64,000 nt of DNA. It comes from Streptomyces sp. NRRL S-340 (GTDB lineage: Bacteria; Actinomycetota; Actinomycetes; Streptomycetales; Streptomycetaceae). How positions within the stretch are numbered: position 1 is the stretch's first letter; each line of letters begins with the position of its first letter. The stretch covers positions 4,826-68,825 of the forward strand of contig NZ_JOIY01000039.1 of the NCBI RefSeq assembly GCF_000720185.1, written 5' to 3'. The notes below the pieces were generated by a model. It saw only the letters and a program-made list of their open reading frames with translations. It did no database searches and had not been told where the DNA came from. Position numbers and translations under genes: made by a program. This document shows positions 1 to 9,270 of the stretch, piece after piece.

Positions 1-2
1 CG

Positions 3-1145
3 TTCACCGGCAAGCAGCCGCGCCAGCCCGCCAAGCCGACCCCGCTGGAGCCGGGGCAGACCCCGCCGCAGTTCGTCATCTTCTCCTGGGACGGCGCCGG
101 CGAGGTCGGCAACGGGCTCTTCCCGCGCTTCCTCGACCTGGCCAAGCAGCACGAAGCGAGCATGACCTTCTTCCTCTCCGGGCTCTATCTGCTCCCCGAG
201 GCGAAGAAGCGCATGTACGAGCCGCCGAACAACGCGCGCGGCGCCTCCGACATCGGCTACCTCACCGACGAGCACATCAAGGCAACGCTCACCAACGTGC
301 GCCGTGCCTGGCTCGAGGGCCACGAGATCGGCACCCACTTCAACGGCCACTTCTGCTCCGGTCACGGCACCGTGGCGAACTGGACGCCCAAGCAGTGGCG
401 CAGCGAGATCGACCAGGCCAAGGCCTTCGTGAAGCAGTGGCGGACCAACACCGGCTGGAGCGACCTGCCCGCCCTGCCCTTCGACTACGACAAGGAACTG
501 GTCGGCGGCCGCACGCCCTGCCTGCTCGGCCAGAACAACCTGCTGCCCACGGCCAAGAGCCTGGGCTGGCGCTACGACGCCTCCTCGCCGGGCGGCCGCC
601 AGGTGTGGCCGCAGAAGAAGCTCGGCATCTGGGACCTGCCGCTGCAGCAGATCCCGTTCCCCGGTCACTCCTTCGAGGTCCTCTCGATGGACTACAACAT
701 GCTCGCCAACCAGTCGGTGAACTCCACCAAGGCCCCGCCCGCCAACTACCCGCACTGGCGCAAGCAGTCCGCCCAGTCCTACATCCAGGGCTTCCAGCGG
801 GCGTACGAGACGAACCGGGCGCCGTTCTTCATCGGCAACCACTTCGAGCAGTGGAACGGCGGTATCTACATGGACTCCGTCGAAGAGGCGTTCAAGCACA
901 TCGTGGCCGAGCGGGACAAGGGCGCCGACGTGCGTCTGGTCTCCTTCCGGCAGTTCGTGGACTGGATGGACGTGCAGAAGCCGGAGGTGCTCGCCAAGCT
1001 GCGCACCCTGGAGGTCGGACGGCAGCCGGCCGGCGGCTGGAAGGAGTTCCTGAAGGACAGCGGCACCGCCGGAACCACCGGCTCCGCGGGGACCGCGGGC
1101 AGCACCGGCACGCAGAGCGGAACGGGCACCTCGAACGGCGCCTGA
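3..1145 (+). CDS. Polysaccharide deacetylase-like secreted protein (5' end outside window)
   Basis: The frame is open from the first bases of the window, so the start lies upstream; 380 residues are visible. It resembles a NodB-fold carbohydrate esterase. A strand reading FVIFSWDGAGE sits where the family's catalytic Asp pair normally lies, and the segment HEIGTHFNGH fits the metal-binding His motif. The usual Asp-Asp signature is only partly kept (SWDG), so activity is uncertain. The C-terminus is a low-complexity Gly/Thr/Ser tail after about residue 350, typical of exported Streptomyces proteins. A signal peptide, if present, would lie outside the window. The cytochrome maturation operon follows after 66 bp on the same strand. 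The fold is moderately sure; the substrate is unknown. Confidence 0.7.
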   Translation, partial: FTGKQPRQPAKPTPLEPGQTPPQFVIFSWDGAGEVGNGLFPRFLDLAKQHEASMTFFLSGLYLLPEAKKRMYEPPNNARGASDIGYLTDEHIKATLTNVRRAWLEGHEIGTHFNGHFCSGHGTVANWTPKQWRSEIDQAKAFVKQWRTNTGWSDLPALPFDYDKELVGGRTPCLLGQNNLLPTAKSLGWRYDASSPGGRQVWPQKKLGIWDLPLQQIPFPGHSFEVLSMDYNMLANQSVNSTKAPPANYPHWRKQSAQSYIQGFQRAYETNRAPFFIGNHFEQWNGGIYMDSVEEAFKHIVAERDKGADVRLVSFRQFVDWMDVQKPEVLAKLRTLEVGRQPAGGWKEFLKDSGTAGTTGSAGTAGSTGTQSGTGTSNGA

Positions 1146-1211
1146 TATGCGGTTTTCCGCCCGGCAGGGGGGCGCGCAAGATCCCCGGAACAGGCATGCG
1201 AAACTTTTCAC

Positions 1212-1877
1212 ATGAGTGCCGCCAGCCGCGCCCCCCAGTGCTCGAACCGGGCGAACCGTACGTCCCGTCCGCACCGCACGCGCACCACCCGCGCCCGCAG
1301 CCGCGCCACCGTGCTGGCCGCCGGGACCGCCGCGCTCGCCCTCGCCCTGGCCGCCTGCGGCTCCGGCGGTACCTCCGGCGGCTCGGGCAGGAGCAACTTC
1401 ATCACCGGCTCCGACGGCATCGCGACCGTGAAGAAGGGCGACCGCAAGCCCGCGCCCGACCTCTCCGGCACGACCATCGACGGCAAGACGCTCGACGTCG
1501 CCTCCTACAAGGGAAAGGTCGTCGTCCTCAACGTCTGGGGCTCCTGGTGCTCGCCGTGCCGCGCCGAGGCGCCCAACCTGGTCAAGGTCGCCGAGGACAC
1601 CGCCGCGAAGGGCGTGCAGTTCGTCGGCATCAACACCCGCGACACCAGCACCCAGCCCGCCCAGAAGTTCGAGACGAGCTACGGGGTGCCGTACCCGAGC
1701 CTGTACGACCCCACCGGCAAGCTGATGCTCCGCTTCAAGAAGGGCACTCTCAACCCGCAGGCCATCCCGAGCACGCTCGTCATCGACCGGGACGGCAACA
1801 TCGCGGCGCGCGCCCTGCAGGCGCTCAGCGAGGAGAAGCTGCGCAAGATGCTCGACCCGGTCGTCGCGGAGAAGTGA
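1212..1877 (+). CDS. resA: ResA/TlpA-like thioredoxin-fold lipoprotein
   Basis: This is a membrane-anchored extracytoplasmic thiol-disulfide oxidoreductase that would keep apocytochrome c haem-binding cysteines reduced. An Arg-rich N-terminus and a hydrophobic segment lead to a lipobox LALAAC with the lipidation Cys near residue 49. The thioredoxin-type active site WCSPC has Cys at about 113 and 116. A cis-Pro region (NPQAIPSTLVID) follows, as expected for the AhpC/TSA-Redoxin family. The 221-residue length is normal. Six bases separate it from the CcdA-like gene, and ResB and CcsB follow, which fixes the role as System II cytochrome c maturation. The ATG at 1212 has only a weak ribosome site; the long Arg-rich leader leaves room for a later start. 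Confidence 0.88.
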   Translation: MSAASRAPQCSNRANRTSRPHRTRTTRARSRATVLAAGTAALALALAACGSGGTSGGSGRSNFITGSDGIATVKKGDRKPAPDLSGTTIDGKTLDVASYKGKVVVLNVWGSWCSPCRAEAPNLVKVAEDTAAKGVQFVGINTRDTSTQPAQKFETSYGVPYPSLYDPTGKLMLRFKKGTLNPQAIPSTLVIDRDGNIAARALQALSEEKLRKMLDPVVAEK

Positions 1878-1883
1878 GCCGCC

Positions 1884-2645
1884 GTGCTACTGGCCGCAGC
1901 CACTGATCCCAACCAGACGGTGTTCAGCGGAGCCCTGCTGCTCGCGCTGCCGGTCGCCGTGCTCGGCGGACTCGTCTCCTTCTTCTCCCCGTGCGTCCTG
2001 CCGCTCGTCCCCGGCTACCTGTCGTACGTGACCGGCGTCACCGGCACCGACCTGGCCGAGGCGCGGCGCGGGCGGATGGCCGTCGGCGCCTCGCTCTTCG
2101 TGCTGGGCTTCACGGTCGTGTTCGTCTCCGGCGGTGCGCTGTTCGGCTTCTTCGGGCAGACCCTCCAGGACTACAAGGGGACCCTGTCCAAGGTGCTGGG
2201 CGTGCTCATGATCCTCATGGGCGTCTTCTTCATGGGCCTGATGCCCTGGCTGACCCAGCGTGAGTTCCGCTTCCACCGGCGGCCGACCGCCGGCCTGGTG
2301 GGCGCGCCCGTCCTCGGCGCCCTGTTCGGCGTCGGCTGGACCCCGTGCATCGGCCCGACCCTCGCCTCCGTGGTGGCGCTGTCCTCCAACGAGGCCAGCG
2401 CCGGGCGCGGTGCCCTGCTGACCGTCGCCTACTGCGCCGGGCTCGGCATACCGTTCGTGCTCACGGCCATCGCCTTCCGCAAGGCCCTCGGCGCGTTCGG
2501 CTGGGTCAAGCGCCACTACGTCTGGGTGCTGCGCCTCGGCGGAACGATGATGATCGTGACCGGTGTGCTGCTGCTCACCGGCGCCTGGGACCGGCTGGTG
2601 CAGGAGATGCAGACCTGGTCGACCGGCTTCACTGTGGGGATCTGA
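1884..2645 (+). CDS. ccdA: CcdA-type thiol-disulfide interchange membrane protein
   Basis: This polytopic membrane protein would carry reducing equivalents from cytoplasmic thioredoxin across the membrane to the ResA-like lipoprotein. It is 253 residues with about six hydrophobic segments. The two conserved redox cysteines of the DsbD/CcdA domain are visible: FFSPCVLPLVPGY (Cys about 37) and VGWTPCIGPTL (Cys about 155). It starts at a GTG six bases after the upstream stop and ends 3 bp before resB, so it belongs to the same operon. The family assignment is secure. The electron donor is inferred from known CcdA biology, since no thioredoxin gene lies nearby. Confidence 0.93.
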   Translation: MLLAAATDPNQTVFSGALLLALPVAVLGGLVSFFSPCVLPLVPGYLSYVTGVTGTDLAEARRGRMAVGASLFVLGFTVVFVSGGALFGFFGQTLQDYKGTLSKVLGVLMILMGVFFMGLMPWLTQREFRFHRRPTAGLVGAPVLGALFGVGWTPCIGPTLASVVALSSNEASAGRGALLTVAYCAGLGIPFVLTAIAFRKALGAFGWVKRHYVWVLRLGGTMMIVTGVLLLTGAWDRLVQEMQTWSTGFTVGI

Positions 2646-2648
2646 TCC

Positions 2649-4502
2649 ATGAGCAAGACGACACCCGGCACGAGCACGGACGAGAAGTCGGCCGCGCCGC
2701 CCTCCGGTGAGGACGCCCGCACCGCGCCGCCCTCCGGCACCGGCGACCGGACCGCGCAGCGCCCCGCCGAGGACGACCTGGGCGCGGCCGGGGCGCAGCT
2801 GTCCACGGCGCCCGCCGAGACGGCCGTCCCCGGCTCCTTCGGCGGCAGCCGGGCCCCCGGCCTGGCCGGCCGGCTCGCCTGGACCGGCCGGGAGGTCCTC
2901 GGCTGGGTCCGCTGGTTCTGGCGGCAGCTGACCTCCATGCGGGTCGCGCTGCTGCTGCTGTTCCTGCTCTCCCTGGGCGCCATCCCCGGCTCGCTGATCC
3001 CGCAGACCGGCAGCGACGCGACGAAGGTCGAGACCTTCCGGCAGAACCACACCACGCTCGCGCCCCTCTACGACAAGCTCGGCCTGTTCCACGTCTACAG
3101 CTCGGTGTGGTTCTCCGCCGTCTACATCCTGCTGTTCGTCTCCCTCATCGGCTGCATCATCCCGCGCACCTGGCAGTTCACCGGCCAGCTGCGCAGCCGC
3201 CCGCCGGGCGCGCCCAAGCGGCTGACCCGGCTGCCCGCGTACGCCACCTGGCGCACGGCGGCCGCGCCCGAGGAGGTCCGCGAGGCCGCGCTGAGGTCGC
3301 TCAGGCAGCGCCGCTTCCGCGCCCACCTGGACGGGGACGCGGTCGCCGCCGAGAAGGGCTACCTGCGCGAGGCCGGGAACCTGCTCTTCCACATCGCGCT
3401 GATCGTGATGCTGATCGCCTTCGGCTGGGGCCAGTTGTTCAAGACCGAGGGCAACAAGCTGGTCGTCGAGGGCGACGGCTTCGCCAACACCCTCACCCAG
3501 TACGACGACTTCAAGTCCGGGAACCTCTTCGACGACGACAACCTGGTCCCGTTCAGCTTCACCCTGAAGAAGTTCACCGGCACCTACGAGACCACCGGCC
3601 CCAACAAGGGCACGCCGCGCACCTACGAGGCGGCCGTCGACTACAGCGTCGGCCCCGACGGCAAGGAGCGGCACAAGGTCATCAAGGTCAACGAGCCGCT
3701 GGAGATCGACGACGCCAAGGTCTACCTGGTCGCCCACGGCTACGCCCCGACCGTCACCGTGCGCGACGGCAAGGGCGACGTGGTCTACCACCAGGCCGTG
3801 CCGCTGCTGCCGCTGGACTCCAACGTCACCTCGCAGGGCGCGATCAAGGTGATGGACGGCTACCGCGACGCGCAGGGCAAGAAGGAGCAGCTCGGCTTCG
3901 CGGCGGTCCTGGTGCCGACCTTCGCCGGGGCGGGCAAGGGCACGATGTTCTCCCAGTTCCCCGCGCTGGACTTCCCCGTCCTGTCGGTGGGCGCCTACCA
4001 CGGCGACCTGGGCGTGGACGCGGGCACCCCGCAGAACGTCTACCAGCTGGACACGAAGAACCCGAACCTGAAGCCGTTCAAGGACGCCCAGGGCAACATC
4101 CTGAAGAAGATGCTGCTGCCCGGCGAGAGCCTGACCCTGCCGAACGGGGCCGGCTCCATCACGTTCGACAAGGACATCAAGCAGTGGGCGAGCTTCCAGA
4201 TCGTCCAGCAGCCCGGCACCGGCTGGGCGCTGACCGGCGCCGTCGCCGCGATCTTCGGGCTGGCCGGTTCGCTGTTCATCCAGCGCCGCCGGGTCTGGGT
4301 GCGTGCGGTGCGGGGCGCCGACGGGACGACGGTCGTCGAGGTGGCCGGTCTGGGCCGCAGCGAGTCGGCGAAGCTCCCCGAGGAGATCGGCGCGCTGGCC
4401 GCCCAGGTCCACGACAAGGCACCCACCCGAGCCGACACCGACTCCGATCCGGAGCCGGGCGCCGTCACCCCCGTACCCGCCGAAGGGGCTGAGAAGAAGT
4501 GA
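2649..4502 (+). CDS. resB: ResB/Ccs1 cytochrome c biogenesis protein
   Basis: ResB is one half of the System II haem-lyase complex; with CcsB it exports haem and ligates it to apocytochrome c on the outer face of the membrane. The 617-residue protein has a long hydrophilic Pro/Ala-rich N-terminus (about 90 residues). A first membrane segment starts near RVALLLLFLLSLGAIPGSLI, with further segments near residues 155 and 240. A large extracytoplasmic domain (about 265-520) and one last membrane segment near 525 follow. Its stop overlaps the GTG of ccsB by 4 bp (GTGA), indicating translational coupling. The acidic C-terminal tail varies in this family. Confidence 0.93.
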   Translation: MSKTTPGTSTDEKSAAPPSGEDARTAPPSGTGDRTAQRPAEDDLGAAGAQLSTAPAETAVPGSFGGSRAPGLAGRLAWTGREVLGWVRWFWRQLTSMRVALLLLFLLSLGAIPGSLIPQTGSDATKVETFRQNHTTLAPLYDKLGLFHVYSSVWFSAVYILLFVSLIGCIIPRTWQFTGQLRSRPPGAPKRLTRLPAYATWRTAAAPEEVREAALRSLRQRRFRAHLDGDAVAAEKGYLREAGNLLFHIALIVMLIAFGWGQLFKTEGNKLVVEGDGFANTLTQYDDFKSGNLFDDDNLVPFSFTLKKFTGTYETTGPNKGTPRTYEAAVDYSVGPDGKERHKVIKVNEPLEIDDAKVYLVAHGYAPTVTVRDGKGDVVYHQAVPLLPLDSNVTSQGAIKVMDGYRDAQGKKEQLGFAAVLVPTFAGAGKGTMFSQFPALDFPVLSVGAYHGDLGVDAGTPQNVYQLDTKNPNLKPFKDAQGNILKKMLLPGESLTLPNGAGSITFDKDIKQWASFQIVQQPGTGWALTGAVAAIFGLAGSLFIQRRRVWVRAVRGADGTTVVEVAGLGRSESAKLPEEIGALAAQVHDKAPTRADTDSDPEPGAVTPVPAEGAEKK

Positions 4503-5599
4503 CTCCCGCCGCCACCGAGCTGGCCACCGCCACCAACGAACATCTCGCACACATCAGCAACACGCTGATCTACTCCTCGATGGCCGTCTACACGCTGGCC
4601 TTCTTCGCCTACATCGCGGAGTGGCTCTTCGGCAGCCGCAGCAAGGTGGCCCGCACGGCCGCCGCGCTGACCGCGAAGGAGGGGGCGGCCCGCGCCGCGG
4701 CCCCGGCCGTGGCGGTGAGGTCCGCCGGCGGCACCGCCGTCCTGGAGCGGCCCGAGGTCGTCGTGCGGTCCGCCTCCGGCTCGCGCGACGTGCCAGACGG
4801 GCCGGGCGCGCACGGCGGTGACCAGCAGGGCGACCTGTACGGCCGCGTCGCCGTCTCGCTCACCGTGCTCGCCTTCCTGGTGGAGCTGGGCGGCGTCGTC
4901 GCCCGCGCGGCCTCCGTCCAGCGGGCGCCGTGGGGCAACATGTACGAGTTCAACATCACCTTCTCCACGGTCGCGGTCGGCGTGTACCTCGCGCTGCTCG
5001 CCCTGAAGAAGAACGTGCGCTGGATGGGTCTCTTCCTGGCCACCACGGTCCTGCTCGACCTGGGCCTCGCGGTCACCGTCCTGTACACCGCGAGCGACCA
5101 GCTGGTCCCTGCGCTGCACTCGTACTGGCTGTACATCCACGTCTCCACCGCGATCCTGTGCGGCGCGATCTTCTACGTCGGCGCGGTCGGCACCCTGCTG
5201 TACCTCTTCAAGGACTCCTACGAGAACAAGCTCGTGAACGGTGGCAAGCCCGGGACCTTCGCCACCTCCGTGATGGAGCGGCTGCCTGCCTCCGCGACCC
5301 TGGACAAGTTCGCCTACCGCATCAACGCGGCCGTCTTCCCGCTGTGGACGTTCACGATCATCGCGGGCGCCATCTGGGCCGAGTCGGCCTGGGGCCGCTA
5401 CTGGGGCTGGGACCCCAAGGAGACCTGGGCCTTCATCACCTGGGTCGCCTACGCCGGCTACCTGCACGCCCGCTCCACCGCCGGCTGGAAGGGCCGCAAG
5501 GCGGCGTACATCGCGCTCATCGCCTTCGCGTGCTTCCTGTTCAACTACTACGGCATCAACATCTTCGTCAGCGGCAAGCACTCGTACGCGGGCGTCTGA
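4499..5599 (+). CDS. ccsB: CcsB/CcsA-type cytochrome c assembly (haem-handling) protein
   Basis: This is the haem-handling partner of ResB, with the WWD domain that presents haem for attachment to apocytochrome c. The signature WGRYWGWDPKETWAFITW lies at about residues 298-315 and defines the family. About eight membrane segments are seen, with a His-containing loop near HSYWLYIHVSTA. The 366-residue length includes an Ala/Gly-rich cytoplasmic insert at about 45-110 that is common in Actinobacteria. The GTG start overlaps the resB stop, making this the last gene of the four-gene ccs operon. No c-type cytochrome gene is in the window, so the clients are encoded elsewhere. Confidence 0.95.
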   Translation: MTPAATELATATNEHLAHISNTLIYSSMAVYTLAFFAYIAEWLFGSRSKVARTAAALTAKEGAARAAAPAVAVRSAGGTAVLERPEVVVRSASGSRDVPDGPGAHGGDQQGDLYGRVAVSLTVLAFLVELGGVVARAASVQRAPWGNMYEFNITFSTVAVGVYLALLALKKNVRWMGLFLATTVLLDLGLAVTVLYTASDQLVPALHSYWLYIHVSTAILCGAIFYVGAVGTLLYLFKDSYENKLVNGGKPGTFATSVMERLPASATLDKFAYRINAAVFPLWTFTIIAGAIWAESAWGRYWGWDPKETWAFITWVAYAGYLHARSTAGWKGRKAAYIALIAFACFLFNYYGINIFVSGKHSYAGV

Positions 5600-5624
5600 G
5601 GGGCCGCTCGGGGACACTGGTGGC

Positions 5625-6047
5625 ATGACCGGTTCCATCGAACAGGGCACCAGCCAGACCCACGGCAACACGCACATCCTCGGCTTCCTGGTCCGGCTTC
5701 CCCGGCCCATGGAGGCGGTCTGGCCGGCGCTGTCCACCCCGCAGGGGCTCGCGGGCTGGTTCACCCCCGCCGACGAGCTGGAACCCCGGCTCGGCGGCGC
5801 GGTCAGCCTGCACGGCCTGGGCAGCGGGCACGTCACCGCCTGGGACGTCGACCGGGTCGCCGAGTACACCGTCGACGGCGGCGGCCGTATCCGCTTCCAC
5901 CTGGAACGGGACGGGGAGGACGGCTCCGTGCTCCGCCTCACCCACGAGTTCCAGGGCGAAGGGGAGTCGGAGCGGGCCTGGCGGAACAGATTCGAACGCC
6001 TCATCGAAATGCTGGCTGCGGGGGAGCAGGCGGCCGGCCCCGGGTGA
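5625..6047 (+). CDS. SRPBCC (AHSA1/START-like) domain protein
   Basis: This 140-residue single-domain protein resembles the SRPBCC superfamily, helix-grip folds that bind hydrophobic ligands. The opening strand and helix (ILGFLVRLPRPMEAVWPALS, TPQGLAGWFTP) match the start of AHSA1-type domains, as does the late helix WRNRFERLIEMLAAG. No ligand or enzymatic residue can be assigned. It begins 25 bp after ccsB on the same strand and may be cotranscribed. It is convergent with the deaminase-like gene, from which it is separated by only 16 bp. The family is fairly sure; the function is unknown. Confidence 0.7.
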   Translation: MTGSIEQGTSQTHGNTHILGFLVRLPRPMEAVWPALSTPQGLAGWFTPADELEPRLGGAVSLHGLGSGHVTAWDVDRVAEYTVDGGGRIRFHLERDGEDGSVLRLTHEFQGEGESERAWRNRFERLIEMLAAGEQAAGPG

Positions 6048-6063
6048 CGGTCCCCCGGGCCCG

Positions 6064-6513
6064 CTACTCGCCGATGTCCTCCCGCCACAGCTCCGGGCGT
6101 TCCCGCACGAAGCCGCTCATCAGACGCACGCACTCCGCGTCGTCGAGCAGCACGATCTCCACACCGTGCTCCGCCAGCCAGCCGTGGCCGCCGTGGAAGG
6201 TGGCCGCCTCCCCGATGACGACCCGGGAGATCCCGAACTGGCGGACCAGGCCGGAGCAGTACCAGCACGGCGAGAGCGTCGTCACCATCGTCGTCCCGCG
6301 GTAGGACCGCTGCCGCCCCGCCGCGCGGAACGCGGCCGTCTCCGCGTGCAGCGACGGGTCGCCGTCCTGCACCCGCCGGTTGCGGCCCCGGCCCAGCAGC
6401 GTCCCGTCGGCCGCGTAGAGCGCCGCGCCGATCGGGATGCCCCCCTCGGCGAGCCCGGTGCGCGCCTCCGCGAGGGCGGTGGCGAGCCATGTGCGTGCCT
6501 GTGCCGGGTCCAT
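6064..6513 (-). CDS. Nucleoside/cytosine deaminase-family protein
   Basis: This is a 149-residue zinc-dependent deaminase of the cytidine/deoxycytidylate family. The zinc ligands and catalytic Glu are visible as HAE (His about 56, Glu 58) and PCWYC (Cys about 83 and 86), with normal spacing. The spacing and size resemble cytosine deaminases and guanine/tRNA adenosine deaminases, so the substrate cannot be fixed from sequence. It lies convergent to the SRPBCC gene and divergent from the menaquinone decarboxylase gene, and seems to be a single transcription unit. The ATG at 6513 gives an N-terminus that fits the family. Confidence 0.85.
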   Translation of the reverse strand: MDPAQARTWLATALAEARTGLAEGGIPIGAALYAADGTLLGRGRNRRVQDGDPSLHAETAAFRAAGRQRSYRGTTMVTTLSPCWYCSGLVRQFGISRVVIGEAATFHGGHGWLAEHGVEIVLLDDAECVRLMSGFVRERPELWREDIGE

Positions 6514-6735
6514 ACGCCCACTGTGCGGGCACCGGGCCCGTGCGGCAACGCCCCGTCCGGCGTGTCAGGGGGCCGGCGACCGGCAGATGCGCTTAGAGCT
6601 GCGAACAAAAGTGGGCCCCGGCGGGCGGCGCCCGGCACGCGCCCTCGCCGCGTTGCCGGAAGGCCCTGGCAGCTCCCCTACAAGAACCTCCGCGCTCCCG
6701 GCCGGGGCGGTCGCGGGGGCCGCGGCCCTCTCGGC

Positions 6736-6741
6736 GATACT
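6736..6741 (+). promoter_or_regulatory. Candidate -10 box for a leaderless ubiD-like transcript
   Basis: The hexamer GATACT ends 7 bases before the ATG at 6749. Transcription would therefore begin at or next to the start codon, and no Shine-Dalgarno sequence is seen before it. No good -35 box is visible. This is a weak call made on spacing. Confidence 0.35.
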
Positions 6742-6748
6742 GGACCCC

Positions 6749-8200
6749 ATGGCTTACGACGATCTTCGCTCCCTGCTCAGGGCGCTGGAGCGCGAGGGCG
6801 ACCTCAAGCGCATCAAGGCCGAGGTCGACCCGTACCTGGAGGTCGGTGAGATCGTCGACCGGGTGCAGAAGTCCGGCGGCCCCGCACTGCTCTTCGAGAA
6901 CGTGAAGGGCTCGGCGATGCCGCTCGCCATGAACGTCTTCGGTACCGACCGCCGACTGCTCAAGGCGCTCGGCCTGAAGTCGTACGCCGAGATCAGCGAC
7001 CGCATCGGCGGGCTGCTGCGACCCGAGCTGCCGCACGGGTTCGTGGGCGTGCGCGAGGCGTTCGGCAAGCTCGGCGCGATGACGCACGTACCGCCGCGCA
7101 AGGTCAAGGAGGCCCCGGTCCAGGAGGTCGTGCTGCGCGGCGACGACGTCGACCTCGACGCGCTGCCCGCCCTGTTCACCTGGCCGAAGGACGGCGGCTC
7201 CTTCTTCAACCTGGGGCTCACCCACACCAAGGACCCGGAGACGGGCGTCCGCAACCTGGGCCTGTACCGCCTCCAGCGCCACGACCGGCGCACCATCGGC
7301 ATGCACTGGCAGATCCACAAGGACAGCCGCAACCACTACCAGGTGGCGGCCCGGCGGGGCGAGCGGCTGCCGGTGGCGATCGCCTTCGGCTGCCCGCCCG
7401 CCGTCACGTACGCCTCCACCGCCCCGCTGCCCGGCGACATCGACGAGTACCTGTTCGCCGGGTTCCTCGCGGGCAAGCGGATCGAGATGGTGGACTGCAA
7501 GACCGTCCCGCTCCAGGTCCCGGCGCAGGCCGAGGTCGTCCTGGAGGGCTGGCTGGAGCCCGGGGAGATGCTGCCCGAGGGCCCCTTCGGCGACCACACC
7601 GGCTTCTACACCCCGCAGGAGCCCTTCCCGGCGCTCACCATCGACTGCGTGACCATGCGCAGGCGTCCGCTGCTGCAGTCGATCGTCGTCGGACGGCCGC
7701 CGACGGAGGACGGCCCGCTCGGCCGCGCCACGGAGCGCTTCTTCCTCCCCCTGCTGAAGATCATCGTCCCGGACATCGTGGACTACCACCTGCCGGAGGC
7801 GGGCGGCTTCCACAACTGCGCGATCGTCTCCATCGACAAGAAGTACCCCAAGCACGCCCAGAAGGTGATGCACGCCATCTGGGGGGCGCACATGATGTCG
7901 CTGACCAAACTGATCGTGGTCGTCGACGCCGACTGTGACGTGCACGACCTGCACGAGGTCGCCTGGCGGGCCCTCGGCAACACGGACTACGCTCGTGATC
8001 TTACGGTCGTCGAAGGCCCGGTCGACCACCTCGACCACGCCTCCTACCAGCAGTTCTGGGGCGGCAAGGCGGGCATCGACGCCACCAGGAAACTGCCGCA
8101 GGAGGGCTACACCCGCGACGGCGGCTGGCCGGAGATGGTGGTCTCGGACCCGGAGACATCCGAACGGGTGACACGACGCTGGAAGGAATACGGACTGTGA
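6749..8200 (+). CDS. ubiD: UbiD-family menaquinone biosynthesis decarboxylase
   Basis: This is predicted to decarboxylate the prenylated 1,4-dihydroxy-6-naphthoate intermediate in the late futalosine menaquinone pathway, using prenylated FMN made by the nearby UbiX. The 483-residue protein matches UbiD length. The conserved PEGPFGDHTGFYTP segment lies near residue 275, and the C-terminal stretch DCDVHDLHEVAWRALGNTD is typical. The longer open frame reaches back to 6437, but the ATG at 6749 (MAYDDLRSLL) is the natural UbiD start. Prenyltransferase and ubiX genes follow within 1.1 kb. UbiD enzymes act on many aromatic acids; the context makes the menaquinone role likely. Confidence 0.92.
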   Translation: MAYDDLRSLLRALEREGDLKRIKAEVDPYLEVGEIVDRVQKSGGPALLFENVKGSAMPLAMNVFGTDRRLLKALGLKSYAEISDRIGGLLRPELPHGFVGVREAFGKLGAMTHVPPRKVKEAPVQEVVLRGDDVDLDALPALFTWPKDGGSFFNLGLTHTKDPETGVRNLGLYRLQRHDRRTIGMHWQIHKDSRNHYQVAARRGERLPVAIAFGCPPAVTYASTAPLPGDIDEYLFAGFLAGKRIEMVDCKTVPLQVPAQAEVVLEGWLEPGEMLPEGPFGDHTGFYTPQEPFPALTIDCVTMRRRPLLQSIVVGRPPTEDGPLGRATERFFLPLLKIIVPDIVDYHLPEAGGFHNCAIVSIDKKYPKHAQKVMHAIWGAHMMSLTKLIVVVDADCDVHDLHEVAWRALGNTDYARDLTVVEGPVDHLDHASYQQFWGGKAGIDATRKLPQEGYTRDGGWPEMVVSDPETSERVTRRWKEYGL

Positions 8201-8297
8201 GGGGCTTGGCGAGGATGGGACTCGGAAGCGCGTCGGCGGGGCTTCAGCGCCGGCGCGGAGGTGATCCGGTCGATCGCCGCCGGACGGAGTGCGGCCG

Positions 8298-9200
8298 GTG
8301 AGCGCCTCCGCCGCCGCGGTGCCCCAGCCGGGGAGGACGCGAGCGTTCCTGCGCCTGGTGATGATCGAGCACTCGGTCTTCGCGCTGCCCTTCGCCTACA
8401 TCGCCTCGCTCACCGCGATGTACGAGTGGGACGAGAACATCCACTGGGGGCGGCTGCTCCTGGTGACCGTCTGCATGGTGGGGCTGCGCACCTTCGCCAT
8501 GGCGGTGAACCGGATCATCGACCGGGAGATCGACGCCCGCAACCCCCGCACCGCCCACCGCGAGCTGGTCACCGGCGCGATGTCCGTGCGGCACGCCTGG
8601 ACCGGCGCCCTGATCGCCGTCGTCGTCTTCCTCGGCGCCGCCGCCCTGCTCAACCCGCTCTGCCTGGCCCTCGCCCCCATCGCGGTGATCCCGATGGTGG
8701 TCTACCCCTACGGCAAGCGGTTCACGAACTTCCCGCAGGCCATCCTGGGCCTGGCCCAGGCGATGGGTCCCATCGGCGGCTGGCTCGCCATCAGCGGCGA
8801 GTGGTCCTGGAAGGCGGTGATCCTGGGGCTGGCCGTGGGCATCTGGATCGGCGGCTTCGACCTGATCTACGCCTGCCAGGACGTCGAGACCGACCGGAAG
8901 GTCGGCGTCAGGTCGGTCCCGGCCCGCTTCGGCATCCCGGCCGCGATCTGGGGCGCCCGCGCCTGCCACACGGTCACCACCGCCCTGTTCGTCTGGTTCG
9001 CCCTGGCCACCGGCGCCGGAGTCCTCTTCTGGCTGGGTCTGGTCGTCGTCGCCGGCGCCTTCGTCTACGAGCACACCATCGTCCGCCCGCACGACCTGTC
9101 CCGGCTGAACCGGGCGTTCTTCTCGACGAACGGTTTCATCGGCATCAGCCTCTTCGTCTGCGCGCTGCTCGATCTCCTGGTCCGCGGCCTGCGGCCGTGA
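8298..9200 (+). CDS. mqnP: UbiA-family prenyltransferase of the futalosine pathway (MqnP-like)
   Basis: This integral membrane enzyme would attach the polyprenyl chain to 1,4-dihydroxy-6-naphthoate. Both UbiA Asp-rich motifs are seen: NRIIDREID near residue 75 and DVETDRKVG near residue 200. About eight to nine membrane segments are present. I place the start at the GTG at 8298 because GGAG at 8286-8289 sits 8 bases before it; an in-frame GTG at 8289 would overlap that ribosome site. It lies between the UbiD and UbiX genes, as expected for a menaquinone cluster. Its prenyl donor could come from the polyprenyl synthase at 57921. Confidence 0.92.
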   Translation: MSASAAAVPQPGRTRAFLRLVMIEHSVFALPFAYIASLTAMYEWDENIHWGRLLLVTVCMVGLRTFAMAVNRIIDREIDARNPRTAHRELVTGAMSVRHAWTGALIAVVVFLGAAALLNPLCLALAPIAVIPMVVYPYGKRFTNFPQAILGLAQAMGPIGGWLAISGEWSWKAVILGLAVGIWIGGFDLIYACQDVETDRKVGVRSVPARFGIPAAIWGARACHTVTTALFVWFALATGAGVLFWLGLVVVAGAFVYEHTIVRPHDLSRLNRAFFSTNGFIGISLFVCALLDLLVRGLRP

Positions 9201-9270
9201 ACCCCCTCCGGCGGCGCCCGTGGCACCGGCCGGCCGACCGGCCGCTTCACGCCCGCGCCGGGCGGCCGGA

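Noticed and set aside
1887..4550. 887-residue open frame on the minus strand
   Set aside because: It lies opposite ccdA and resB, and its composition (Val/Gly/Arg/Gln-rich) is that of a high-GC shadow frame.
6437..6748. Upstream extension of the ubiD-like gene
   Set aside because: The extra 104 residues are Arg/Pro-rich and unlike UbiD; ATG 6749 gives the standard start.
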